Shown here: positions 54,231 through 63,284 of the stretch, in pieces
Layout of the letters: every line of letters begins with the position of its first letter
Numbering within the stretch: the stretch's first letter is position 1
Source: Vreelandella sp042466685
GTDB taxonomy: Bacteria; Pseudomonadota; Gammaproteobacteria; Pseudomonadales; Halomonadaceae
Length of the DNA stretch: 64,000 nucleotides
Assembly (NCBI RefSeq): GCF_042466685.1
Contig: NZ_CP170448.1
Coordinates: 1,178,001-1,242,000, forward strand
Reading direction: 5' to 3'
Translations under genes and position numbers: made by a program
The notes under the pieces: generated by a model
What the model saw: the letters and a program-made list of their open reading frames with translations, nothing else
What the model was told of the DNA's origin: nothing
Databases searched by the model: none

Positions 54231-55355
54231 TCAGACCATTTGACTGATGGTCTTACGGAAACGGGCCAGGGAAATGGTGAATAGCACACTACCAATCACG
54301 ATGAGCGCCAGGAACTGGCCCCAGACGACATCGAAGCCAGCGCCGCGGAACAAAATAGCTTGGCTGAGCTCGACGAAATGCGTGGTGGGGGCGATGAGCA
54401 TGATGTTCTGGACGAGCTCGGGCATGCTTTCACGTGGTGTGGCACTCCCTGAGAGCATTTGCAGCGGTAGCAAAAACAGGATCATCAGCATGCCGAATTG
54501 CGGCATGCTACGGGCCAGCGTAGCCAGGAAGATGCCCATTGAGGTGGTAGCGAACAGATGCAGTGCGGTTCCCGCCAGGAACAGGGCAACCGAGCCCTCC
54601 ACTGGTACCTGCAGCAGGCCCTGCACAACGAAGGTGAGCGAAAGGGTCACGGCCAGCAAGACCACCACCCCCATCGACCACACCTTGGCCAGCATGATCT
54701 CCGTCGGAGTGACCGGCATAACCAATAGGTGTTCGATGGTGCCGTGCTCACGCTCGCGGATCAGTGCGGCACCGGTGAGAATGATGGAAAGCATTGTGAC
54801 GTTATCGATAATCGACATCAGCGAACCGAACCAGAACTGCTCCAACCCAGGGTTGAAACGCGCGCGCAGGGCTAGGTCTACCGGTGGTATAGCGCTTGTG
54901 CGGTAGCGCTGGACAAACGCATTGACCTCGCCCATGACGATCTGCTGTACATAGTGGTTGCCCGAGAAGGCCTGACTCATACGAGTGGCGTCGATATTGA
55001 GCTGGAGATCGGGGGTGCGTCCGGCCAGCACGTCGCGTTGGAAATTGGCGGGAATGACCAGCACAAAGGTATAGTCTCCAGCATCCAGCCCCGCGTCCAT
55101 TTCTGGAAACGAGATGATTTTCGGTTTCACAAATTGGGGAGGGTAGAAGGCCGTAGTGATCCTTGCGGAGAGCGGCGAGTCGTCTTCATCAACGATAGCT
55201 ACAGGAGCGTTGTTCAGCGTCTCGGGCATCGCCGTTGCAGAGGTGTAGACGGCGATGCTGAACACGTAGACGATAAGCACCAGCATGATCGGGTCTCGCA
55301 GCAGGCTCCAGAACTCCTTGATGCCGAGACGAAAGATAGTGGCAATCTGGCGCAT
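54231..55355 (-). CDS. yhhJ: ABC-2 type permease, YhhJ-like
   Basis: The protein has 374 aa. One N-terminal membrane helix (LIVYVFSIAVYTSATAMPET), a large periplasmic domain (about 45-170) and five helices from about 175 on, as in ABC-2 exporters of the YhhJ/YbhR type. Signature region: LIREREHGTIEHLLVMPVTPTEIMLAKV (split). It follows rbbA by one base and is the last gene of a three-gene unit that matches E. coli yhiI-rbbA-yhhJ in order. The exported substrate is unknown. Confidence 0.88.
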   Translation of the reverse strand: MRQIATIFRLGIKEFWSLLRDPIMLVLIVYVFSIAVYTSATAMPETLNNAPVAIVDEDDSPLSARITTAFYPPQFVKPKIISFPEMDAGLDAGDYTFVLVIPANFQRDVLAGRTPDLQLNIDATRMSQAFSGNHYVQQIVMGEVNAFVQRYRTSAIPPVDLALRARFNPGLEQFWFGSLMSIIDNVTMLSIILTGAALIREREHGTIEHLLVMPVTPTEIMLAKVWSMGVVVLLAVTLSLTFVVQGLLQVPVEGSVALFLAGTALHLFATTSMGIFLATLARSMPQFGMLMILFLLPLQMLSGSATPRESMPELVQNIMLIAPTTHFVELSQAILFRGAGFDVVWGQFLALIVIGSVLFTISLARFRKTISQMV

Positions 55356-55356
55356 C

Positions 55357-58128
55357 TTAACGCTCCTGCTTTTTGAGTAGGATGATCGCCATTCCCATGA
55401 TCACGGGAACCGACAGCAGCAACGGTAAGAACGAACCGATAAGGTCGCGAAGGTCTAGCGCCTTGCTGAATACGCCGCGACTGATGGTGAACATATGGCT
55501 TGCCGGGTAGATATTGCCGATGAAGCGGCCGACGCCATCCAGTGATGAGACGGGGTCGGTCAGACCTGAAAACTGGGTAGCGGGGATTAGAGTGCCGATC
55601 ATGGCAAAAAACATGGCAGCGATCTGACTCTTGGTGATGGTCGAGGCCAGCAGGCCCATGCCGGTAGCGATGACGGAGAACACCAGCGCCGAAAGTGCCA
55701 GTGTCAGGAAACTGCCGGTGATAGGTACGCCGAACAGGGTGATCGCAAGCCCGGTCATCAACAGGAAGTTGACCATTGCCAAGCCAATATAGGGAATTTG
55801 CTTGCCGATCAGAAACTCGGCTCGAGTGACCGGGGTGACATAGAGGTTGATGATCGACCCCATCTCTTTTTCACGCACCACCGAGAGCGCGGTAAGCATG
55901 GCCGGGAGCATCAGCAACAGCAATGGGATCACCGCAGGTACCATGGCCGGAAGGCTCTGGACATCAGGGTTGTAGCGGTAGCGGTTCTCAATGTTGGCCG
56001 CCATTGAACCGGCTGCGATGCCAGACTGCCGTGCTTGTTCCTGCAGCCACTGTTGGTGCATGCCCTGGACATAGCCCTGCACGGTTTCAGCGCGCTGGGG
56101 CATGGCGCCATCGATCCAGGCGCCTATCGCTACATGGCGACCGCGCATCACGTCACGTGCAAATCCCGGAGGAATCTCGATCGCCAGGGCCAGTTCCCCG
56201 CTGCGCATGCGGCGATCAAGCTCTGCATAGTCAGTCAGGGGCGGGCGCTCAATGAAATAGTGAGGTGCGCCGGAGAGGTTCAGCGCGTAATCGTGACTAA
56301 GCGAGGTTTGGTCGCGGTCGAGGATGGCGTAGGGGAGATCCTCCACATCCATGCTGATACCGAAACCAATCACAAACATCAGGATCAGCGAGCCGACCAG
56401 CGCCAGGGCCGCACGCACCGGGTCTCGGCGTAACTCCAAGATTTCGCGCCACATGTAGCTAAGCATGCGCTGCAAGCTGAAACGCCGGTGGCGCGGTGCA
56501 TTAAAGTGAGTTACTTCAGTGAGAGGGGATGTTGTCGGTGCGTTGCCAGACACTTGTAATGTGGCTTGTGACGCGGAGCTCTCCTGATCGGCCCCAGCCT
56601 CAAGTAAGTAACCGATAAACGCTTCTTCGAGTGTCGCCGCGCCGCGCTTTTCGACCAGCGCCGCCGGTGTATCGCTGTCGAGTACACGGCCGGCGTGCAT
56701 CATCGACATGCGGTCGCAGCGCTCGGCCTCATTCATGAAATGAGTGGAGATGAAGATGGTCACCCGGTCACGTCGAGACAGTTCGACCAGCAGGCGCCAA
56801 AAGTTGTCGCGAGCGATGGGATCTACGCCGGAGGTGGGTTCATCGAGTATCAATAACTCGGGCTTGTGAACCATTGCTACTGCCAGCGAGAGCCGCTGAC
56901 GCACGCCAAGTGGCAGGCTTTCCGGTAGGTCGTCGAGTACATTGTCGAGCTCGAAGCGGTTGACCATCTCCGCGACACGTAAGGAGATATCGTGTTTTGA
57001 AAGTTGGAACAGATTGGCATGCAGCACCAGATTCTGGCGTACCGTGAGCTCGCCATACAGTGAGAAAGCCTGGGACATGTAGCCGACTCGTCGGCGAGTG
57101 TCGATATCGCGGGGGTCGACCTTCTGGCCGAACAGCCAAGCTTGGCCTTCGCTGGCGGGCAGCAGGCCGGTGAGCATCTTCATGGTGGTTGACTTGCCGC
57201 AGCCATTGGAGCCGAGGAAGCCGAAGATTTCGCCGCGTCGGATACGAAAACTAACATGGTCAACGGCAACAAAGTCGCCGAAGCGCATGGTCAAACCTTG
57301 GGCTTCGATAGCGATGTCGGTGTCGGCACCAACTTCCAGCGCGGGAATATCCACAGGTTGATAGTTGCGCTTTTTCTCCTCCGGCAGCAGCTCGATATAG
57401 GCGGCGTCCAGTGAGTCGCTGGCGGTGCGCTCAAACAGTTCCTGGGAAGTTCCGGTAGCGAGTATCCGCCCAGCATCCATCACCACCAGCCAGTCGAAAC
57501 GCTGTGCTTCGTCCATGTAAGCCGTTGCAACTATCACGCTCATCTGCGGGCGATCAACGCGGATACGGGTGATCAAGTCCCAGAACTGAGCACGTGCTAG
57601 CGGGTCTACGCCAGTGGTGGGTTCATCAAGAATCAGCAAGTCAGGGTCGTGAATCAGCGCACAGCACAACCCGAGCTTCTGCTTCATGCCGCCAGAGAGC
57701 TTTCCGGCAGGGCGCGTCAAGAACGAGTGTAGCCCGGTGCTGCGAGTCAGGTCATCAATGCGACGACGACGCTCCCTGGCCCCGTGGCCGAATAGCCGGG
57801 CGAAGAACTGTAGATTCTCCTCCACGGAGAGGGTGGGGTAGAGGTTTTTACCTAACCCTTGGGGCATGTAGGCAATACGTGGCCCTATGCGGCTGGTATG
57901 CTGCTTGTCACGCATGTCACCACCTAGCACGGTGACCTCGCCCTCTTGCACCTTGCGAGCGCCAGCGAGTAGCGCTAGCAGGCTGGATTTACCGACACCA
58001 TCCGGGCCGATCAGGCCGATCATGCAGCCAGCCGGCAGCTCCAGATCTAGTGCGTCAAGTGCCGTGATACGGCCGTAACGCAATGTTAGGGCGCTGACGC
58101 AGGCGACGGTGAGCTTCTCTGGGGTCAT
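55357..58128 (-). CDS. rbbA: RbbA-type fused ABC transporter (two ATPase domains plus ABC-2 permease)
   Basis: The protein has 923 aa. The first nucleotide-binding domain (about 10-240) has GPDGVGKSS and LSGGMKQKLGL. The second (about 275-500) has GSNGCGKST, a degenerate signature LPLGVRQRLSLA and LLILDEPTSGVDP. The ABC-2 membrane domain covers about 545-920. E. coli RbbA (YhiH) has the same fusion and was described as ribosome-associated. It overlaps the adaptor gene upstream by four bases and abuts yhhJ. A membrane export role is the simpler reading; the ribosome link is from the literature only. Confidence 0.92.
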   Translation of the reverse strand: MTPEKLTVACVSALTLRYGRITALDALDLELPAGCMIGLIGPDGVGKSSLLALLAGARKVQEGEVTVLGGDMRDKQHTSRIGPRIAYMPQGLGKNLYPTLSVEENLQFFARLFGHGARERRRRIDDLTRSTGLHSFLTRPAGKLSGGMKQKLGLCCALIHDPDLLILDEPTTGVDPLARAQFWDLITRIRVDRPQMSVIVATAYMDEAQRFDWLVVMDAGRILATGTSQELFERTASDSLDAAYIELLPEEKKRNYQPVDIPALEVGADTDIAIEAQGLTMRFGDFVAVDHVSFRIRRGEIFGFLGSNGCGKSTTMKMLTGLLPASEGQAWLFGQKVDPRDIDTRRRVGYMSQAFSLYGELTVRQNLVLHANLFQLSKHDISLRVAEMVNRFELDNVLDDLPESLPLGVRQRLSLAVAMVHKPELLILDEPTSGVDPIARDNFWRLLVELSRRDRVTIFISTHFMNEAERCDRMSMMHAGRVLDSDTPAALVEKRGAATLEEAFIGYLLEAGADQESSASQATLQVSGNAPTTSPLTEVTHFNAPRHRRFSLQRMLSYMWREILELRRDPVRAALALVGSLILMFVIGFGISMDVEDLPYAILDRDQTSLSHDYALNLSGAPHYFIERPPLTDYAELDRRMRSGELALAIEIPPGFARDVMRGRHVAIGAWIDGAMPQRAETVQGYVQGMHQQWLQEQARQSGIAAGSMAANIENRYRYNPDVQSLPAMVPAVIPLLLLMLPAMLTALSVVREKEMGSIINLYVTPVTRAEFLIGKQIPYIGLAMVNFLLMTGLAITLFGVPITGSFLTLALSALVFSVIATGMGLLASTITKSQIAAMFFAMIGTLIPATQFSGLTDPVSSLDGVGRFIGNIYPASHMFTISRGVFSKALDLRDLIGSFLPLLLSVPVIMGMAIILLKKQER

Positions 58129-59201
58129 GGTGAAACATTGACCTCAAGATGGTCGGGCCAGGGCGCCTCCTCCTCAATCTTCAGGTAAGCCATGCCCGGC
58201 AGTCCTGTCTTGACCTGATTGATGTGCTTGAGAAGTAGATCTGGATTTATCTGAGCGCGAACTCGGAACATCAGCTTTTCCCGCTCGCTCTCGGTTTCCA
58301 CGGTTTTGGGGGTGAACTGAGCGGTGCTGGCTACGAAGCTGACTTGAGCGGGGATTACATAGTCGGGGGCGGCGTCCAGCACCAGTCGTACCTCGTCACC
58401 GATGGCAATTCGACCAGCCTCTCTAGTGGGCAAGAAAAAGGTCATGTAGACCTTGGTGAGGTCGACCAGATTGAGTACTTTGCCTCCGGCGCCGAGCACC
58501 TCGCCCGGTTCGGCCACCCGGTACTGTACTCGGGCCAAGCGGTCAGTTTTCAGCTCACTGTCGTCCAGGTCGGCCTCGATGCGTTGGATGGCGGCCCGGG
58601 TAGCTTCCACTTCCGACTCAGCTTCAATAACCTGGGATTCGGCAGCGCGGATAGCAGCCTGGGCAGAGAGCACCTGGGAGTTGGCCGAAGCCAGGGCGGC
58701 CTGCTGGCTTTGGTAGTCGGCTAGGGTATCGTCGAATTGCTGGCGAGAGATGGCGTTTCGCTCCACCAATTCAGCCGAGCGCTCGTAGCGCTTTCGAGAG
58801 GCATTCAGTTCAGCTTGTCGCTGGTTGACTACGGCTCGCGCGGTTTCCAGTTCGCTCTGGCGCATGGCAACTATGGCTCTGGCTGTCTCCAGGGCGTTCT
58901 CGGCCCGGCGAGTCTGTGCTCTGGCCTGGGCCAGATCGGCCTCTAGGGTGGCGGTATCCATGCGGGCGACTACTTGGCCGACTTCGACGAACTCTCCCTC
59001 CTCGACCAATACCTCGGCGAGGCGGCCAGCGACGCGGGTGGCAATATCTATCTCAGTGGCTTCAATACGTCCGTTGCCTCTAGTGATACCCTTGCCTGGG
59101 CCATCTGGCTGCAGTTCCCGCCAGACCAACCAAGCCACGATACTGATAGCGGCAAGGGCTACCAGACTCTTGATCAACTTGCTTCTGCTGCTTGTCTTCA
59201 T
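58125..59201 (-). CDS. yhiI: HlyD-family membrane-fusion protein, YhiI-like
   Basis: The protein has 358 aa. One N-terminal helix (LIKSLVALAAISIVAWLVW), a lipoyl half (RVAGRLAEVLVEEGEFVEVGQ, split), a long coiled-coil hairpin (about 85-215) rich in Ala, Gln and Glu, and a C-terminal barrel (VYMTFFLPTREAGRIAIGDEV, split). It links the RbbA/YhhJ inner-membrane complex to an outer-membrane channel encoded elsewhere. It is the first gene of the unit. Its promoter is in the long gap to the right. Confidence 0.9.
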   Translation of the reverse strand: MKTSSRSKLIKSLVALAAISIVAWLVWRELQPDGPGKGITRGNGRIEATEIDIATRVAGRLAEVLVEEGEFVEVGQVVARMDTATLEADLAQARAQTRRAENALETARAIVAMRQSELETARAVVNQRQAELNASRKRYERSAELVERNAISRQQFDDTLADYQSQQAALASANSQVLSAQAAIRAAESQVIEAESEVEATRAAIQRIEADLDDSELKTDRLARVQYRVAEPGEVLGAGGKVLNLVDLTKVYMTFFLPTREAGRIAIGDEVRLVLDAAPDYVIPAQVSFVASTAQFTPKTVETESEREKLMFRVRAQINPDLLLKHINQVKTGLPGMAYLKIEEEAPWPDHLEVNVSP

Positions 59202-59499
59202 GATATCGAATCCACGGTTGGCAGTCGGTTAATAGGTGAATGTTCTGTGTCGAGCCACAGCATCAGTGAGATGGCTGCCATAGCTCAGCAAGTTTGGCCT
59301 GAACCCAGTCGATATCGGCAGTGGTTGGTGTTGCTGATGAGCTTGCGAGCCTATCTTGCTAGTGGGAGGGCAGCTCCACATAAGGGGTGAATCGTTGTGA
59401 GGGAGACGTCAGCCAACGACAGCACAAGCTTATACTGTGTTCTTGGAGAATAAAAAAATGAAACTTCCAATGTTGCCGCCATACTCAAAGTAAAAACGT

Positions 59500-59619
59500 T
59501 AGGATAAATTAGGAAACCTTTTCAATTATCCTAGTGTTGTTAATATAAATTTTGATTTGAATCAATTAAAAACAAGCTGGCTGGTTTTAATTGATGGAAA
59601 CTTATCCTCGCGAGGATAA
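59500..59619. promoter_or_regulatory. Cluster of palindromes with four TTATCCT/AGGATAA motifs
   Basis: TTATCCTCGCGAGGATAA (59602-59619) is a perfect 18-bp palindrome. TAGGATAA (59500-59507) and TTATCCTA (59526-59533) form an inverted pair around it on the left. Between them an 11-bp inverted repeat, ATCAATTAAAA/TTTTAATTGAT (59561-59571 with 59585-59595), is seen. Four copies of one heptamer within 120 bp suggest a regulator binding array. No partner is known. Confidence 0.6.
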
Positions 59620-59661
59620 AAGAGAAATTACTTTTGCCGTCAGTTGATTACTGCGGTGAAT

Positions 59662-59784
59662 ATGAGTGCGGCGACGCTTTCGATGGCCTCCGATGTTAAG
59701 CGCGGCGTGCAGTTTCTCTCGGGCGCTAATTTCTGGGTGAGTATCGCGGTAGTGGGTTTCATACTATTGCTTGGCTCGATCTAG
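59662..59784 (+). pseudogene. Fragment of a BCCT (betaine/choline) transporter
   Basis: 40 codons read MSAATLSMASDVKRGVQFLS and GANFWVSIAVVGFILLLGSI before a TAG stop. GxxFLSxxNFW followed by a helix and a Gly-rich end matches the middle of BCCT transporters, where the usual text goes on with GPT. The parts before and after are missing, so this is a scrap. It was judged by eye only. Confidence 0.45.
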
Positions 59785-60136
59785 CACCTAAGTGCACTAA
59801 CCATGGAATCTGCTGATGACTGCCATACAGAGCGGCCTAAGGCACATCGCATTTGCGCTCAAAGTGTTGCGCAATAAGCGGTTTGTTGCTCGTGCCAGCT
59901 CGCGCACCGAAGCTTCATACGAGCCGTGGGTAGACTGGGAAGATGCCGGAGTTCGTTCAACCGACGCCAGCTCCGCTGTGTAAGAAATTTAAGCTCAATT
60001 GAGGTAGAGTTGGGCCTTTGGCATTGCAGTGCCAGTTTATTGAGTATTGTAAAGCTTGATCCAGCGCAATCTTACTCGCTTTCAGCTATGCCTTAATGGT
60101 GAGGTGCCATGACTCCCCTCACTGAGGAAGCGACCC

Positions 60137-61216
60137 ATGCCTACCATGATGAAAGCGGCCATCTTCGTTGAACCTGGCCGTATCGAAATTGATGATAAAC
60201 CCATCCCCGAGATTGGCCCCAACGATGCCTTAATGCGCGTGACCACCACCACGATCTGCGGCACCGATATCCATATCCTAAAAGGCGAATATCCAGTAGA
60301 GCGCGGCTTAACCATCGGCCATGAGCCAGTGGGCGTTATCGAAAAACTGGGTGCCAACGTTAAGGGTTACCAAGAGGGGCAGCGGGTTATCGCTGGTGCG
60401 ATCTGTCCCAGTTTTACCTCCTACGCCTGCCAGGATGACTGCTGCTCGCAAGATGGCGGCCACCACAGCCACGGTTATAAACCGATGGGCGGCTGGCGCT
60501 TTGGCAATACCATTGACGGCGCCCAGGCGGAATACTTGCTGGTGCCCGATGCCCAGGCTAATCTCTCGCCGGTGCCAGACGGCCTGACTGACGAACAAGT
60601 GCTGATGTGTCCGGATATTATGTCAACCGGTTTTGCTGGCGCTGAAGCTGCCGGTATCAAAATTGGCGACACGGTGGTGGTGTTTGCTCAAGGCCCGATT
60701 GGGCTATGTGCGACCGCTGGAGCGCGGCTGCGTGGGGCGGGGATGATCATTGCCGTAGATGGTGTTGATGAGCGCCTGGCAATGGCTAAGCAGATGGGCG
60801 CTGATGTAACGTTGGATTTTCGCAAGGTCGATGTAGTCGAGGAGGTTCTCAGGCTCACAGGTGGGCGCGGGGTCGACTCCGCCATTGAAGCACTCGGCTT
60901 GCAACAGACGTTCGAATCCGCTCTGCGCGTACTAAAACCCGGTGGAACGCTATCAAGCCTTGGCGTTTACTCCCAAGATCTAACGATTCCGCTAGGCGCT
61001 TTCTGTGCTGGTCTTGGCGACCACAAGATCATTACCTCGCTATGCCCCGGTGGCAAAGAGCGCATGCGCAGACTGATGAGCATCATCGCCGCCGGTCGGT
61101 TGGATCTTGGCCCCATGGTCACCCACCGCTACGCGCTGGAGAATATCGTCGAAGCCTACGATCTCTTCGCCCACCAACGCGACGGCGTATTGAAAGTGGC
61201 GCTTGAGGTCTCTTAA
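60137..61216 (+). CDS. Zinc-dependent medium-chain alcohol dehydrogenase
   Basis: The protein has 359 aa. MDR features are CGTDIHILKGEYPVE (catalytic zinc Cys), GHEPVGVIEKLG (His, Glu), a Cys-rich lobe at about 95-112 (CPSFTSYACQDDCCSQDGG) that may hold the structural zinc with unusual spacing, and the Rossmann motif VFAQGPIGLCATAGARL. It oxidises a secondary alcohol or polyol, or reduces the ketone, with NAD(P). GAGGAAG before the ATG at 60137 supports the start, six bases away. It stands alone, so the true substrate is open. Confidence 0.88.
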   Translation: MPTMMKAAIFVEPGRIEIDDKPIPEIGPNDALMRVTTTTICGTDIHILKGEYPVERGLTIGHEPVGVIEKLGANVKGYQEGQRVIAGAICPSFTSYACQDDCCSQDGGHHSHGYKPMGGWRFGNTIDGAQAEYLLVPDAQANLSPVPDGLTDEQVLMCPDIMSTGFAGAEAAGIKIGDTVVVFAQGPIGLCATAGARLRGAGMIIAVDGVDERLAMAKQMGADVTLDFRKVDVVEEVLRLTGGRGVDSAIEALGLQQTFESALRVLKPGGTLSSLGVYSQDLTIPLGAFCAGLGDHKIITSLCPGGKERMRRLMSIIAAGRLDLGPMVTHRYALENIVEAYDLFAHQRDGVLKVALEVS

Positions 61217-61255
61217 GACATCAACGCCACATTCAGCAGTCAGTCTATCAACGAA

Positions 61256-61308
61256 AACCCGCTAACGAGCACTTGTATAGCATTCACTTATACAACCAAA
61301 AGCGGGTT
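61256..61308. terminator. Hairpin between alcohol dehydrogenase and lipoprotein genes
   Basis: Outer stem AACCCGCT/AGCGGGTT (61256-61263 with 61301-61308) and inner stem TTGTATA/TATACAA (61273-61279 with 61289-61295). The A run before the stem gives a T run on the minus strand. It suits the convergent gene ends. Confidence 0.6.
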
Positions 61309-61335
61309 ATTTCGAATAACGGACGCAGCCTAATC

Positions 61336-63048
61336 TCAATTCAATTCCAGCGAGAAGCTCATTTCAACCCCAGCGTCATCCACTCTGAACCAGTACTCTG
61401 TGTTCTGGTAAGCGTCACCATACTGCTTGAGCACTTCAATATCAGATGCAGTTATTTCATCGGACGGTGTCTGCTCCATAATATTGGCCAGGGCCTGATA
61501 AAACTCGCCTGTCATATGGCCATGAAATAGCAGATCACGCTCCGAAGCGGAGGCTTGTAGCTCTGACTGCAGTGCCGCTGAATCGCTAATACCCACGCCT
61601 AACGCAACCGCCGTCTCAGACATGGCGGCGTAGAGCGGGGGTGAGTCAGGTGGCAGCATCATGCTCTCGACCTGCCTGGCTTTTCCGCCTGGTTCAAGCC
61701 CAAGAGCCCCTATCTCCGGCATGAAAGCGCTCACTGTAGACAGCAGCGCCAGCGGATTTTGTGAGGCGAGGGTGAGGATGCCAACACCGTTGGGTGCACC
61801 GTTTTTCATCGTTAGACTGTCAATGCGAGCATTGAAGCCAGACAACGACGGGCCAATCATCATGGTGATCGGGTTATTGATCGCCATGTTAATTTCATCC
61901 CAAGTGCCGTTTAGCTCCTGCAGTTCATCACAGCTGAACGGGTTTTGACGCACTTCCTGCGCATATTTTTGAACGGTTTGAAGCAGTACAGGCAGATCCA
62001 GGCCCACTCCAAAGCTGGCCATTCCATCTGTGCTGCCAAGGCCCGGAACCTGTGTGGTCAGGGCGCGTAGATCGCTGACAATCGCCTCATCGGTTTCCAG
62101 GATGAGGTTCATCTCCATACGGTCGAGGTTGTACTCACGCATGCCCATGACAAGACCAGGGAAGCGGCTGGTGATGCGGTCAATATCTGCCTGGCAGGTG
62201 GAGAGATCCAGAGGTTCCCCATCGACGGCATTCATCAACGCTTGAGTACCTGAATGCGTAGGGCTGCTTAGCTCATCAAACAGCCGAGAGGAGTCAATCT
62301 GCCCAGCACCGTAAGGTGTGAAGTCATGGCGCTGTTCAAGCTCTGCCAGTGCATCGGTATCACCGATACTGCTGTCAGGCAGCGTTTTACCCAGCACCTG
62401 CGCTAGCAGCTCATCGCTGGCATCCTGCGGCACCACCGATACCAGTAGCTGCTGGTCTTCAATGACTAGAATGGCCTGGAGTGGGCCCTCAGGCGTCAGT
62501 ATCCAGTAGTCGGTGCCGTTAGTGGTGGCCGTGCGCGGGGTGATGTCTGCTTTGGTCAGGATGCGCTGCAGCGTTTCACGAAAAGCCTCTTCATCCTGCA
62601 GTTGCATGCGCATAACAGGCAAAATACCCAGCCCATAGAAAGCCGCCTGAGGGCTCATCTTGAGGCCCAGCGCATGCACATCTTCCAGTGATTCAACCCC
62701 GATTAGCTCTTCACCCGTGGCGATTAACAGCGTCATTATCGAATGCAGTACTTCATCGTCTTCTATCTCGGGCAGCGTGTTGCGCAGTTCATCCAGATCC
62801 GACTCAAGGGTCGTCATGGGCTGCATACGCTGATAAAGATCAAAGGCATCTTGCTCAGGCAAGGCTTCGCGCGTTGCCATGAAGTAGGGTGAGTTAGCCG
62901 GAACGTATTTCAGCATTGGTGCAGCGTTATTTTTCGGCGCTTCCTCTTGCGTTGCCGCTTCGGTTGGCTCGTTATCATCGCTGCAGCCGCTGAGCAGGCC
63001 AGCACTGAATAGGGCAAGGGTAACCGCTATGGAAAGTTTGGTTTTCAT
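61336..63048 (-). CDS. Large lipoprotein of unknown function
   Basis: The protein has 570 aa. A lipoprotein signal is clear (LALFSAGLLSGCSDD, with lipid Cys at about residue 22, followed by Asp, which in enterics signals inner-membrane retention). The rest is acidic with repeating alpha/beta segments and PSYFMATREALP-like early text. It has few Cys. I do not recognise a domain with confidence; some likeness to the DUF3352-type group is possible. It is monocistronic, with a long AT-rich upstream region. Confidence 0.8.
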   Translation of the reverse strand: MKTKLSIAVTLALFSAGLLSGCSDDNEPTEAATQEEAPKNNAAPMLKYVPANSPYFMATREALPEQDAFDLYQRMQPMTTLESDLDELRNTLPEIEDDEVLHSIMTLLIATGEELIGVESLEDVHALGLKMSPQAAFYGLGILPVMRMQLQDEEAFRETLQRILTKADITPRTATTNGTDYWILTPEGPLQAILVIEDQQLLVSVVPQDASDELLAQVLGKTLPDSSIGDTDALAELEQRHDFTPYGAGQIDSSRLFDELSSPTHSGTQALMNAVDGEPLDLSTCQADIDRITSRFPGLVMGMREYNLDRMEMNLILETDEAIVSDLRALTTQVPGLGSTDGMASFGVGLDLPVLLQTVQKYAQEVRQNPFSCDELQELNGTWDEINMAINNPITMMIGPSLSGFNARIDSLTMKNGAPNGVGILTLASQNPLALLSTVSAFMPEIGALGLEPGGKARQVESMMLPPDSPPLYAAMSETAVALGVGISDSAALQSELQASASERDLLFHGHMTGEFYQALANIMEQTPSDEITASDIEVLKQYGDAYQNTEYWFRVDDAGVEMSFSLELN

Positions 63049-63284
63049 CTGGAATCAGTTCTTTGAAAGGTATTGGTTTTAAATGGGCCGTGTCTGACAG
63101 AGCACTCGTAAATGGGAATCATACACGAGCAATGTATAATTAACCTCTACTTAAGCGAAAATTTATTATTACTTCAGAGCTGATTGAGCAAGGGAAAGGT
63201 CAGAAAATTATGCAGAATAAAGGTGGCCCTTGAGTTTTGCTAAGACGCAAGAGCCACATTCCACAGCGAACCTGTTAGTTATAT

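Larger units (their letters stand above)
59202..60136. other. 935-bp gap with palindromes and gene scraps
   Basis: No intact gene. From left to right: possible remains of a plus-strand frame ending at 59390; a mini-frame of 11 codons with GGAG before it (59458-59493); a palindrome cluster at 59500-59619; a BCCT-like scrap at 59662-59784; and a 55-codon frame (59816-59983) without recognised family (GLRHIAFALKVLRNKRF). Together these suggest decay after insertion or deletion. The yhiI and alcohol dehydrogenase promoters must be at the two ends. Confidence 0.5.

Noticed and set aside
59816..59983. 55-codon frame after the BCCT scrap
   Set aside because: Protein-like text but no ribosome binding site, family or partner; kept only as a remark in the gap entry.
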